Assembly: GCA_051252515.1 (NCBI GenBank)
Contig: JBPOFS010000006.1
Coordinates: forward strand, 157,390 to 221,389
DNA length: 64,000 bases
Source: UBA5078 sp051252515
GTDB taxonomy: Bacteria; Pseudomonadota; Gammaproteobacteria; Pseudomonadales; Pseudohongiellaceae
Reading direction: 5' to 3'
Of this stretch, positions 7,961-16,476 are shown one piece after another. The notes under the pieces were generated by a model, which searched no databases, was not told where the DNA came from, and worked only from the letters and a program-made list of their open reading frames with translations. How positions within the stretch are numbered: position 1 is the stretch's first letter; every line of letters begins with the position of its first letter. Position numbers and translations under genes: made by a program.

Positions 7961-9868
7961 ATGTCACATCAATCAGAACTCATTAGCACCGACATCAATG
8001 CCTACTTGGCACAGCATGAGCGCAAAGAACTGCTCCGCCTGCTCACCTGTGGCAGTGTGGACGATGGAAAAAGCACACTGATTGGGAGACTGCTTCATGA
8101 CTCCAAGATGATCTATGAAGATCAGCTCAGCGCGATTAAAGCAGATAGTGTTAAATCCGGCACCACTGGCGGCGCCGTCGATCTCGCATTACTCGTCGAC
8201 GGTCTTCAAGCCGAACGGGAACAAGGCATTACGATCGACGTTGCCTATCGTTATTTCTCTACCGCCAAACGAAAATTCATTATTGCCGACACTCCAGGCC
8301 ACGAACAATACACTCGTAACATGGCCACTGGTGCCTCAACTTGTGACCTTGCCGTGATACTGATTGACGCAAGACACGGCGTGCAAGTGCAAACTCGTCG
8401 CCATAGCTTTATTACGTCGTTACTCGGCATTAAACACATTGTCGTCGCCGTCAACAAAATGGATCTAGTGGATTTTGACGAGAAAGTGTATGAGGAAATC
8501 AAAGCGGATTTTATTCGCTTCAGTGAGCGCCTGCCCCAGGCAGACTTCCACTTCATTCCTATGTCGGCTCTTGCGGGTGATAACGTCGTCAACCCTAGCG
8601 CCAACATGCCTTGGTATACAGGCCAAACTCTTATGTCTTTATTTGAGACAGTAGAGATTGCAAAGAACCGCAACATGCAGGATTTGCGCTTCCCAGTGCA
8701 GTACGTCAATCGCCCCAATCTGAACTTCCGCGGCTTCTGCGGAACACTCGCCTCTGGCACTGTGCGCAAAGGGGATGAAGTCGTTGTACTACCCTCACAA
8801 AAGCGCAGCCGCATCAAATCGATTGTGACCTATGATGAAGAGTTAGAGCTGGCTCATACAGAAATGGCCGTGACGCTAACGATGGAAGATGAGATCGACA
8901 TCAGCCGTGGCGACATGATTGTTCATGCAGATAACTACCCAGTGGTTACTGACAATTTTGCAGCAACTCTCGTGTGGATGACTGAAGAAGCGATGCTACC
9001 CGGCAAGCTTTATGACTTTAAGTTCGGCACTAAAACTGTCACGGGTAAAGTGACGACTCTGCGCCACCGCACTGACGTCAATACTCTAGAAACCTCTCCG
9101 GCGCCGACACTAGAGCTCAATGAAATCGGCGAATGCGAAATCAACATTGATCAAGTCGTGTGTATTGATAGCTACACCTCGAATCGCAGCACTGGCGCGT
9201 TCATTGTCGTTGACAGAATGACCAATGTGACCATCGCAGCGGGCATGGTGAGCGTTGACTCCGGCAGCTCAAGTGTTCAGTGCGACAGTAGCGAAGCCAA
9301 AGCACACGTCACCAAAGAAGAGCGAGCGGCACGCTATGGGCAAGATCCGGTCACGGTGATGTTTATCGGTATCTCCGGATCAGGAAAAACCACACTTGCA
9401 CACGGTTTAGAGCGTCGCCTATTCGACATGGGTCGGATTAGCACCGTCCTAGACGGTAAGGCCATGCGCCTTGGTATAAGCAAAGGATTACCACACGACC
9501 AAGAAGGCCGTGCGGAAAATTTACGTCGCAGCGCCAACGTAGCAAGACTCTTGAACGAATCCGGTTTAATTTGTTGTGCATCGTTCGTTGCCCCGAACAA
9601 AGATTCGCGTGAGCATGCACAGGCAGTTATCGGCAAAGAACATTGCCTAATCATTTACCTGAACCCGGCGCTCGAAGCTTGCCGTCAACGTGATCCTAGC
9701 GGTCTTTATGCGGCAGCAGAACTATCAGGTTCGGCTGACCTGCCCGGCGTGTCGTTCCCTTACGACGAACCCGAGAATCCAGATCTTGTGCTCGACACCG
9801 AGACCCTATCGGTTGAAAAGTGTCTTTCTCAGGTTATTCGCCTAATGAAAGATCGTAAGATCATTTAA
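7961..9868 (+). CDS. cysNC: Bifunctional sulfate adenylyltransferase subunit 1 / APS kinase
   Basis: Residues 1-445 are CysN, the GTPase subunit of ATP sulfurylase: P-loop GSVDDGKS at 31-38, the G2/G3 region ending DTPGHEQYTRN near 110, and NKMDLVDF. Residues 455-635 are CysC, which phosphorylates APS to PAPS: Walker A GISGSGKT near 469-476, then LDGKAMRLGISKGL and the substrate segment DQEGRAENLRRSANVA. The fusion is common in proteobacteria. Together with cysD it activates sulfate for cysteine synthesis. An inverted repeat at 9890-9943 separates it from the convergent Nif3-like gene. Confidence 0.97.
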   Translation: MSHQSELISTDINAYLAQHERKELLRLLTCGSVDDGKSTLIGRLLHDSKMIYEDQLSAIKADSVKSGTTGGAVDLALLVDGLQAEREQGITIDVAYRYFSTAKRKFIIADTPGHEQYTRNMATGASTCDLAVILIDARHGVQVQTRRHSFITSLLGIKHIVVAVNKMDLVDFDEKVYEEIKADFIRFSERLPQADFHFIPMSALAGDNVVNPSANMPWYTGQTLMSLFETVEIAKNRNMQDLRFPVQYVNRPNLNFRGFCGTLASGTVRKGDEVVVLPSQKRSRIKSIVTYDEELELAHTEMAVTLTMEDEIDISRGDMIVHADNYPVVTDNFAATLVWMTEEAMLPGKLYDFKFGTKTVTGKVTTLRHRTDVNTLETSPAPTLELNEIGECEINIDQVVCIDSYTSNRSTGAFIVVDRMTNVTIAAGMVSVDSGSSSVQCDSSEAKAHVTKEERAARYGQDPVTVMFIGISGSGKTTLAHGLERRLFDMGRISTVLDGKAMRLGISKGLPHDQEGRAENLRRSANVARLLNESGLICCASFVAPNKDSREHAQAVIGKEHCLIIYLNPALEACRQRDPSGLYAAAELSGSADLPGVSFPYDEPENPDLVLDTETLSVEKCLSQVIRLMKDRKII

Positions 9869-9889
9869 CAGAAGTATATTCTGAAGCAC

Positions 9890-9943
9890 CCAGCGCCAGT
9901 GCCTTAGCGATTCCACAAAGGAACGCTAAAGCACTGGCGCTGG
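9890..9943. terminator. Long hairpin between convergent cysNC and the Nif3-like gene
   Basis: Arms of about 20 bases (CCAGCGCCAGTGC..TTAGCG and its complement, one mismatch) surround a short loop. It lies exactly between two converging genes and probably serves as a shared transcription barrier, though there is no long T-run on either side. Confidence 0.65.
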
Positions 9944-9950
9944 AGGTTTA

Positions 9951-10712
9951 TTACACCGGATTATCTATATCGATGAATTGATGTTCGATATCCAATTTAC
10001 TCGCTAAGTAATCGGCTACTGCCTGCACTCCATAGCGCTCAGTTGCATGATGCCCAGCCGCGAAAAAATGCATCCCAGTTTCACGAGAAAAATGCACGGT
10101 TTGTTCCGAAGCCTCCCCTGTGACATACGCATCAACACCTGCTTGCTGGGCCAATTCAATAAAATTCTGTGCAGCCCCGGTACACCAAGCTACCGTACGA
10201 ATCGGCTTTGCCTCTCCTTCTATATGTAAAGGTTTTCGCCCAAGTCGCTGCTCCAATAACTCAACAAACTCACTGCCCGTCAGCGGAGCCTCTAACTCTC
10301 CAGTAAGACCAATACTATTATTGTTCTGCTTCCCTAAGTCTCCAGTCGTTTTAAATCCTAACAAACGCCCAAGGGCCGCATTGTTGCCATACTCAGGGTG
10401 CACATCTAGCGGCAGATGGTAGGCTAGCAAAGAAATATTGTGCTTTAACAAAGCCTCTACTCGTTTCTTTTTAATCCCACTGATGCTCTCACTCTCTCCC
10501 TTCCAGAAGTAACCATGATGCACTAGTAGCAAATCAGCTTTTTCTTCTATGGCTCTATCGATAAGCGCTTGGCAAGCGGTGACGCCAGTGACGACACGTT
10601 GAACCCGCTCCTTTCCCTCGACTTGCATGCCATTAGGGCAATAGTCGCGAAATTGTTCTGGGCGCAAAAGCGTCTTGAGTACTTTGAGGATTTCGTCGCG
10701 GGTAGTAGACAT
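9951..10712 (-). CDS. Nif3-like dinuclear metal centre protein (YbgI family)
   Basis: The 253-residue protein belongs to the Nif3/YbgI family, which forms toroidal hexamers with a two-metal site; it is often labelled GTP cyclohydrolase I type 2, and its true role is unsettled. Metal-ligand motifs are seen in LLLVHHGYFWKG, ISLLAYHLPLDVHPEYGNNA and HFFAAGHHATERYGV. It is divergent from algW, with 134 bases between the starts. The same neighbour relation (Nif3 next to algW and cysD/cysN) is seen in Pseudomonas. Confidence 0.9.
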   Translation of the reverse strand: MSTTRDEILKVLKTLLRPEQFRDYCPNGMQVEGKERVQRVVTGVTACQALIDRAIEEKADLLLVHHGYFWKGESESISGIKKKRVEALLKHNISLLAYHLPLDVHPEYGNNAALGRLLGFKTTGDLGKQNNNSIGLTGELEAPLTGSEFVELLEQRLGRKPLHIEGEAKPIRTVAWCTGAAQNFIELAQQAGVDAYVTGEASEQTVHFSRETGMHFFAAGHHATERYGVQAVADYLASKLDIEHQFIDIDNPV

Positions 10713-10846
10713 TCGAATTCACCTTCACATAACAAGTAATTACTCGCATAATGGGCGCATATGATGCCGCGCCAACGCAATGCGTTCGATTTTGTCGCGT
10801 ATGGTATCAGACTCATGCAATGCCGCCTGAGTCCTTGCGAGAATTC

Positions 10847-12025
10847 ATGAAAAAGCTTTTAGAATTTATTGGTTGGCCCACTGTTGCCGGCATATTGTTT
10901 GCCATGATCTTAGTGCAATACCAGCAGATTAATAAGCTGGGAGATGCACTGATGCAGCCATCTCCTGAGCCAACGATACAAAGCGAGGAGCTCCCTTTCT
11001 CATTGGCCGATGCTGTCGATCTCGCAGCCCCTTCCGTCATTAGTATCCACTCCACTATTCGACAACAAATCCAACTTCCTCCAGAAGAAGAAATTCCGCC
11101 TATGTTTCGCAATTTATTGCAAAACATTCCAGCAGAGCGATCCTATAGTAGTCTCGGTTCTGGCGTGATTGTCAGCAATGAGGGACACGTGCTTACTTCC
11201 CTGCACGTCATTGAAGGGGCCGAAGATATCGAAGTCCGCTTCGGTGACAACGCATCAAAAACCATCATCACCCCAGCTAAGCTCGTTGGGTCCGATGCCA
11301 GCACAGACCTGGCCTTGCTTAAGATTGATGCCGACGAATTGCCACGCGCGATCCCCATCGGCTCCTCCAACGCCGTGCGAGTCGGCGACACAGTGCTAGC
11401 CATCGGTTTCCCGAGCCAAGAGTTGATAAGTCAAAAGTCTGTGTCACGAGGCATCGTCAGCGCTTTAGGGATCCCACAAGACGGCCTTCCCATTGTTGAC
11501 TATATCCAGACCGATGCTGCCATCAATTACGGCAACTCCGGCGGAGCGCTCGTTAACACCAGAGGCGAGCTCATTGGCATCAACTCGTTTATTTACTCTC
11601 AGTCCGGTGGCTCCGATGGTATTGGCTTTGCAGTGCCTATTAACAAGGCAATGGGAGTGGTCGATCAACTGCTAGCTTTCGGTGAGGTCACCCCTGGGTA
11701 TCTTGGGGTTATTACTGGTGAAATGCTTACTCGAGAGAGTAGCCTCAATTTCTTTGGTCGCGCAGATGTTTCTGGGCTACTTATTGAACAGGTCAATGCT
11801 GCCAGCCCTGCGGAACAAGCTGGAATCGAGGCTGGCGACGTGATGACAGCCATCGACGCCATCGTCATTACGGATGTCATTGGAGCCATTGACCAAATCA
11901 ATCGAAAGGCCCCTGGGCAGATGGTGAATCTCAGTATTTATCGTCAAGGCGAGACCTTAGTCATTCCCGTACAACTTGGAACAGGAACCTCCGCTTATCG
12001 AATCCCGGAGATTCCTAGTAACTAA
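10847..12025 (+). CDS. algW: AlgW/DegS-type periplasmic serine protease
   Basis: DegS/AlgW are inner-membrane-anchored HtrA proteases that cleave the anti-sigma factor of the envelope stress response. I place the start at the ATG of MKKLLEFIGWPTVAGILFAMILV, because this puts the membrane anchor at the N-terminus; a longer frame opens at 10751. The product is then 392 residues. The trypsin-like triad is in SLHVIEGAED (His near 119), STDLALLKI (Asp near 153) and YGNSGGALV (Ser near 231). One PDZ domain follows from about residue 275 (GYLGVITGEM, AGIEAGDVMTAID). It converges on hisD with a 4-base overlap. Confidence 0.93.
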   Translation: MKKLLEFIGWPTVAGILFAMILVQYQQINKLGDALMQPSPEPTIQSEELPFSLADAVDLAAPSVISIHSTIRQQIQLPPEEEIPPMFRNLLQNIPAERSYSSLGSGVIVSNEGHVLTSLHVIEGAEDIEVRFGDNASKTIITPAKLVGSDASTDLALLKIDADELPRAIPIGSSNAVRVGDTVLAIGFPSQELISQKSVSRGIVSALGIPQDGLPIVDYIQTDAAINYGNSGGALVNTRGELIGINSFIYSQSGGSDGIGFAVPINKAMGVVDQLLAFGEVTPGYLGVITGEMLTRESSLNFFGRADVSGLLIEQVNAASPAEQAGIEAGDVMTAIDAIVITDVIGAIDQINRKAPGQMVNLSIYRQGETLVIPVQLGTGTSAYRIPEIPSN

Positions 12026-13335
12026 GGCTTGCGACGATAGGCGGCGGAAGCCGCGTGGGCAGGCAGGAACTCATTAATCGCTAACTCACTCGCCACGCTC
12101 GCAAGCTTATTAGCCCCTTCGGCCGAGCATTGAATAATCGAGCTGCGTTTCTGAAAGTCGTACACTCCCAATGCCGAAAAGAATCGTGCAGTGCCTGATG
12201 TCGGCAGCACGTGGCTAGGCCCGGCGCAGTAATCTCCCAACGCTTCCGCACTGTGCGCGCCCATGAACAAGGCCCCCGCGTGACGAATATGCTCCGCCAA
12301 TGCTTGCGGGTCTTGTACTGACAGCTCTAAATGCTCTGGTGCGATGTTATTACTAACCTCAGCGGCCTCTTCGAGACTCTGAGTCAAAATAACAATGCCA
12401 CGCTGGGTCAGCGATTTCTCGATGATCTCACGACGCTCCATTGTTGGAAGCAGTCTCTCAATACTCGCCAATACTTGCTCTAAGTACTCGGGCTTATCAC
12501 TAATCAATATCGATTGGGCTTGCTCGTCATGTTCGGCTTGCGAGAACAGGTCCATCGCAATCCAATCGGGATCTGTGCTGCCGTCGCAGATGATCGTGAG
12601 CTCTGAAGGGCCTGCAATCATATCGATGCCGACGTCTCCAAATACCATTTTCTTGGCTATTGTCACGTAGATATTGCCAGGGCCCGTAATCTTATCCACC
12701 CGAGGAACGCTCTGCGTCCCATAGGCCAGCGCCCCGATGGCTTGCGCCCCACCCACGGTAAAGACTCGATCAACACCCGCGAGTGACGCTGCAGCGAAGA
12801 TTAGGTCACCTCGTTCATCCCACGCGGTAGGCACTGTGGCGATAATCTCTTTAACCCCTGCCACTTGTGCAGGAATGGCGTTCATAAGCATAGACGACGG
12901 ATAATTGGCTTTGCCGCCCGGCACGTATATTCCTACTCGATCTAGTGGCGTAACTTTCTGGCCGTACACCGAACCGTCGGCATCTTCATACTGCCAAGAG
13001 CCGGTCTTTTGCTTCTCATGGTAATCACGAATTCGATCAGCCGCTTCTCGCAAGGCAGATGCTTGTTTCTGAGGAAGGCGTTCCAGACTAATCGCCATCT
13101 GTTCCTGAGTAACAGTGAGCGCTTCCATGGCCTGCACAGCACGCTTATCGAAACGGTTCGTGTACTCGATGACAGCTTGATCGCCGCGAGTACGTACCGC
13201 TGACAAGATATCAGAGACAACAGCATTGACTTGCGGGTTACCGAGCAAAGACCGGTTCAGCATCTGCTGTAGCGCGGCGTCAAAGCCTTCTTCCCGAGTA
13301 TCTAGGCGCTTTATTGGCAAAGCACTTGCCTTCAT
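12022..13335 (-). CDS. hisD: Histidinol dehydrogenase
   Basis: HisD performs the last two oxidations of histidine synthesis (histidinol to histidine) with NAD and Zn. The 437-residue protein shows YVPGGKANYPSSMLMNAIPA, GGAQAIGALAYGT, the KITGPGNIYV segment, AGPSELTIICD and the catalytic NNIAPEHLEL region, all typical. It overlaps the hisG stop by four bases and is co-transcribed with hisG. The hisC usually found next in Pseudomonas is absent; algW lies directly downstream on the opposite strand. Confidence 0.97.
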   Translation of the reverse strand: MKASALPIKRLDTREEGFDAALQQMLNRSLLGNPQVNAVVSDILSAVRTRGDQAVIEYTNRFDKRAVQAMEALTVTQEQMAISLERLPQKQASALREAADRIRDYHEKQKTGSWQYEDADGSVYGQKVTPLDRVGIYVPGGKANYPSSMLMNAIPAQVAGVKEIIATVPTAWDERGDLIFAAASLAGVDRVFTVGGAQAIGALAYGTQSVPRVDKITGPGNIYVTIAKKMVFGDVGIDMIAGPSELTIICDGSTDPDWIAMDLFSQAEHDEQAQSILISDKPEYLEQVLASIERLLPTMERREIIEKSLTQRGIVILTQSLEEAAEVSNNIAPEHLELSVQDPQALAEHIRHAGALFMGAHSAEALGDYCAGPSHVLPTSGTARFFSALGVYDFQKRSSIIQCSAEGANKLASVASELAINEFLPAHAASAAYRRKP

Positions 13336-13982
13336 GTTCTTTCCTCAACAGCCTCTGCAAGCCTTTGCAGCAAGGGCCGGATGACGGCATGTTTCATTTT
13401 CATCGCCGCTTTATTAACAATCACTCGCGAACTAATCGGCGCTATCAGAGCAAGAGGCTCCAAACCATTGGCCTTCAACGTATTTCCACTGTCGACGATG
13501 TCGACAATGATGTCGGCTAGCCCCATTGAAGGCGCCAACTCTAACGCCCCATTGAGTTTTATAACGTCGATCTGCACACCCTGCTCTGCGAAATAGCGTT
13601 TGGTGATATTCGAAAATTTAGTGGCTACCTTCATGCGGCCTTGAATCGGCGCTGCCCCCACAGGGGCGGCCGTCATCAAACGACATTTTGCGAGATGCAA
13701 ATCCAGGGGCTCGTAAAAATCCTCGCTGCCATGCTCCATCAACAAATCTTTGCCAACCACACCGATATCGGCACTGCCAAACTCAACATAGGTCGGCACG
13801 TCAGAGCCACGAATGACCATAATCTGCACACCAGGAACAGTGGTATCGAAAATAAGTTTACGACTGACATGGATGTCTTCAAGTGGAGCAATACCGGCTT
13901 GTAAAAACAAAGGTAATACTTCATCTAGAATTCGGCCCTTAGTCAGAGCAATAACAATTTTCTGATAGTTCGTTGCAGTCAT
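13332..13982 (-). CDS. hisG: ATP phosphoribosyltransferase, short form
   Basis: HisG catalyses the committed first step of histidine synthesis (ATP + PRPP). At 216 residues it is the short form without the C-terminal regulatory ACT-like domain, so it should need the HisZ partner encoded elsewhere. Conserved stretches are ALTKGRILDEVLPLF, VMIRGSDVPTYVEFGSADIGVVGKDLL and the PRPP loop IVDIVDSGNTLKANGL. It follows murA by 50 bases on the same strand, giving murA-hisG-hisD order. Confidence 0.96.
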   Translation of the reverse strand: MTATNYQKIVIALTKGRILDEVLPLFLQAGIAPLEDIHVSRKLIFDTTVPGVQIMVIRGSDVPTYVEFGSADIGVVGKDLLMEHGSEDFYEPLDLHLAKCRLMTAAPVGAAPIQGRMKVATKFSNITKRYFAEQGVQIDVIKLNGALELAPSMGLADIIVDIVDSGNTLKANGLEPLALIAPISSRVIVNKAAMKMKHAVIRPLLQRLAEAVEERT

Positions 13983-14032
13983 ACGTTTTTAAAGCCTGTC
14001 GCTAGTTCATTGATTGCGCCGCAGCGCGCTAA

Positions 14033-15295
14033 TTACGCAGGTACTCGACGAATACGGGCACCAAGCAATTGCAGTTTCTCTTCGATACACTCGTAACCGC
14101 GGTCAATATGGTAGATTCGATCAACAACGGTTTCGTTCTCCGACACTAGCCCTGCAATGATCAAACTCGCCGATGCACGCAAGTCAGTAGCCATCACGGG
14201 TGCCCCTTTCAAAGAGTTAACGCCTTTAACGATCACAGTATTGCCTTCCACAATCATCGAAGCGCCCATACGATTCATTTCATGCACGTGCATGAAGCGG
14301 TTTTCGAAGACTGTTTCAGTGATTGACCCAGTCCCGCTAGCAATGGCATTAAGGGCAGTGAACTGTGCCTGCATGTCCGTTGGAAATGCTGGATAGGGAG
14401 CTGTACGCAATGACACCGACTTAGGTCGTTTGCCATGCATGTCTAGTTCAATCCAGTTATCGCCAATACGTAAGTCAGCACCCGCTTCTTCAAGCTTGCT
14501 CAATACCGCTTCTAGGATGTCTGGACGCGTATCTTTCACCTTAATGCGCCCACGAGTGGCCGCCGCGGCGATCAAATAAGTGCCAGTTTCGATTCGATCA
14601 GGCATCACGGAATAGCTGCAGCCGTGCAGGCTTGTTTTGCCATTAATCACAATCGTATCAGTACCCTGACCATGAATGTCAGCACCCATAGCAATAAGGC
14701 AATTAGCAAGATCCACGACTTCGGGCTCACGTGCCGCATTTTCGATAACCGTCTGACCATCAGCCAACGTCGCTGCCATCATCACGTTCTCGGTACCGGT
14801 AACCGTACACATATCCATGAAGATGTGAGCACCCTTCAGGCGACCATCTACAGTAGCGTTGATATAACCGTCTTCCACAACAATATTAGCGCCCATCTTT
14901 TGTAGCGCACTGATATGTAAATTCACAGGGCGGCTACCAATGGCACAACCACCAGGCAATGCCACTTGTGCTTGTCCAAAGTGAGAGAGCAAAGGCCCGA
15001 GCACCAATATCGATGCACGCATGGTCTTTACTAGCTCGTAGGGCGCGTTGAACTGCTTAATCGTCCCCCCATTAATTTCCACATTGAGCTTTTCATCAAT
15101 GACTGGCTCAAGCCCCATACACCCCAACAATTCAAGCATCGTGGTGATGTCGTATAAATGCGGCAAATTACAGATCTGCACGGTTTCTCGAGTAAGCAAA
15201 GTGGCAGCAAGAATAGGCAGCGCCGAGTTTTTAGCACCCGCAATACGGATTTCTCCGTTGAGGCTAATCCCTCCATGAATCAATAATTTATCCAT
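14033..15295 (-). CDS. murA: UDP-N-acetylglucosamine 1-carboxyvinyltransferase
   Basis: MurA transfers enolpyruvate from PEP to UDP-GlcNAc, the first committed step of peptidoglycan synthesis. The 420-residue protein has the start MDKLLIHGGISLNGEIRIAG and the active-site loop VALPGGCAIGSRPV. The PEP-binding, fosfomycin-target Cys is present, so intrinsic target-site resistance is not indicated. The C-terminal segment DRIYHIDRGYECIEEKL is also typical. It sits between ibaG and hisG as in Pseudomonas. Confidence 0.98.
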   Translation of the reverse strand: MDKLLIHGGISLNGEIRIAGAKNSALPILAATLLTRETVQICNLPHLYDITTMLELLGCMGLEPVIDEKLNVEINGGTIKQFNAPYELVKTMRASILVLGPLLSHFGQAQVALPGGCAIGSRPVNLHISALQKMGANIVVEDGYINATVDGRLKGAHIFMDMCTVTGTENVMMAATLADGQTVIENAAREPEVVDLANCLIAMGADIHGQGTDTIVINGKTSLHGCSYSVMPDRIETGTYLIAAAATRGRIKVKDTRPDILEAVLSKLEEAGADLRIGDNWIELDMHGKRPKSVSLRTAPYPAFPTDMQAQFTALNAIASGTGSITETVFENRFMHVHEMNRMGASMIVEGNTVIVKGVNSLKGAPVMATDLRASASLIIAGLVSENETVVDRIYHIDRGYECIEEKLQLLGARIRRVPA

Positions 15296-15325
15296 TTATT
15301 TCTCGTTCTAAAGAATTAGGTAGTG

Positions 15326-15568
15326 TTAGGCCTGAGCGGCTTGTTCTTGGACAGTGAGCAAGCGCATGCTGACAGCATGAATTGCACCTGAGGCGATGTG
15401 GGGATTCAAAATTTGATACACTTTTTGCTGTCTTTTCACAGGGTTAAGTCCAGAAAACACATCCCCAATCGCTAAGACTTGGAATTTGCCCCCTTCCCCG
15501 TTGACGTTAATTTCACACTCGGGCAGCTGCGCTATTAGCAACTCTTGAATCTGTCCTGCATCAATCAT
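15326..15568 (-). CDS. ibaG: IbaG, BolA-family protein
   Basis: This is an 80-residue BolA-like protein; IbaG-type proteins pair with monothiol glutaredoxins in iron-sulfur handling and acid resistance. The class-II KH fold is recognisable from IQELLIAQLPECEINVNGEGGKF, the GLNPVKRQQKVYQIL helix and the terminal IHAVSMRLLT strand. It lies 30 bases upstream of murA, the usual position. Confidence 0.92.
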   Translation of the reverse strand: MIDAGQIQELLIAQLPECEINVNGEGGKFQVLAIGDVFSGLNPVKRQQKVYQILNPHIASGAIHAVSMRLLTVQEQAAQA

Positions 15569-15606
15569 TATAAATCCAACCTGTCTTTATTCACGCTTGA
15601 AATTTG

Positions 15607-15630
15607 ACCCCAAGCCAATTGGCTTGGGGT
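15607..15630. terminator. 24-base perfect palindrome between mlaC and ibaG
   Basis: Ten-base arms ACCCCAAGCC and GGCTTGGGGT enclose an AATT tetraloop. On the minus strand the following bases are not a T-run, so this may attenuate or process the mlaC-ibaG-murA transcript rather than end it. Confidence 0.5.
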
Positions 15631-15639
15631 TTATGTCGA

Positions 15640-16242
15640 TTACTGCCAGTTGTCGATCACCTGATCGATGTCATTGCCATAACGATTCATCAAAGCAGAA
15701 AACTGGGTGTAATACTGACGACGAAGATTGATGCCACTTAAGTATAGGTTCTTAAGCTTCCACTCGCGGTCTTGATTTAGAAACAGTGTGTATTGCAACT
15801 CCACTGTGCTGTTGTTGGCCGTAATCTGCATACGGACATTGGTATTTTCTTCAGGGTCCGGCGCTGGGCGCCCAGCAGGCAAGAACACTAACTCCTGACC
15901 GTCGTACCCTACAAGCGCAGCACCGTAGAAACGAGTCAATGTTGCTTTCAGCTTCTCGCCGAAACGGCTGATTTGTTCAGCACTGGCTTGCTCGGAATAA
16001 CGCGCCATGACACCGATCGCAACTTGATCGAAGTCGACAAAGCGACTTAGCGACTCCTGGATGCCGCCAAAATAGCGGTCTCGGTCCGATTCGAAGAAAG
16101 GCTTGAGCTCTTCCACCGTGCTTAGAAGGTCATTCACTGACTCCCGAGCGGAATCAACAGCAGACACCTCCTCCGCCGCGTGCAGGAAGGGTGCCACTAC
16201 CGATAATAATGTGATGGCAAGTATTCGTTTGAATTTAATCAC
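15640..16242 (-). CDS. mlaC: MlaC, periplasmic phospholipid shuttle
   Basis: MlaC carries phospholipids between the outer-membrane MlaA complex and the inner-membrane MlaFEDB transporter. The 200-residue protein has a signal peptide (ILAITLLSVVAPFLHA, cleavage near 22-23), then the family pattern FSRFVDFDQVAIGVMARYSEQAS, FGEKLKATLTRFYGAALVGYDGQ and LRRQYYTQFSALMNRYGNDIDQVIDNW. The rest of the usual operon (mlaF, mlaE, mlaD, mlaB) is not here: the next gene upstream is the divergent exchanger, 234 bases away. Confidence 0.94.
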   Translation of the reverse strand: MIKFKRILAITLLSVVAPFLHAAEEVSAVDSARESVNDLLSTVEELKPFFESDRDRYFGGIQESLSRFVDFDQVAIGVMARYSEQASAEQISRFGEKLKATLTRFYGAALVGYDGQELVFLPAGRPAPDPEENTNVRMQITANNSTVELQYTLFLNQDREWKLKNLYLSGINLRRQYYTQFSALMNRYGNDIDQVIDNWQ

Positions 16243-16476
16243 GTGAGCATTTCTCCTATTTATTCAGTAAACGCTTGTTAAGTGTGCCTGCTAAAACTAC
16301 TTACGTAGAGTGGACAATATAGCCTGTTCGCAGCGTTGATAGATGAAGCGTCTCTGCTCTTAGAAAGCTGCGCAGAGTTTACATCAAACCGCTGTCGCAA
16401 TAAATTACTACTTGCAAACATTAATATTCCTTCGTCTAATTGACCCCCTTCATTTTTTGGCTCTCAATTAGGTCTT

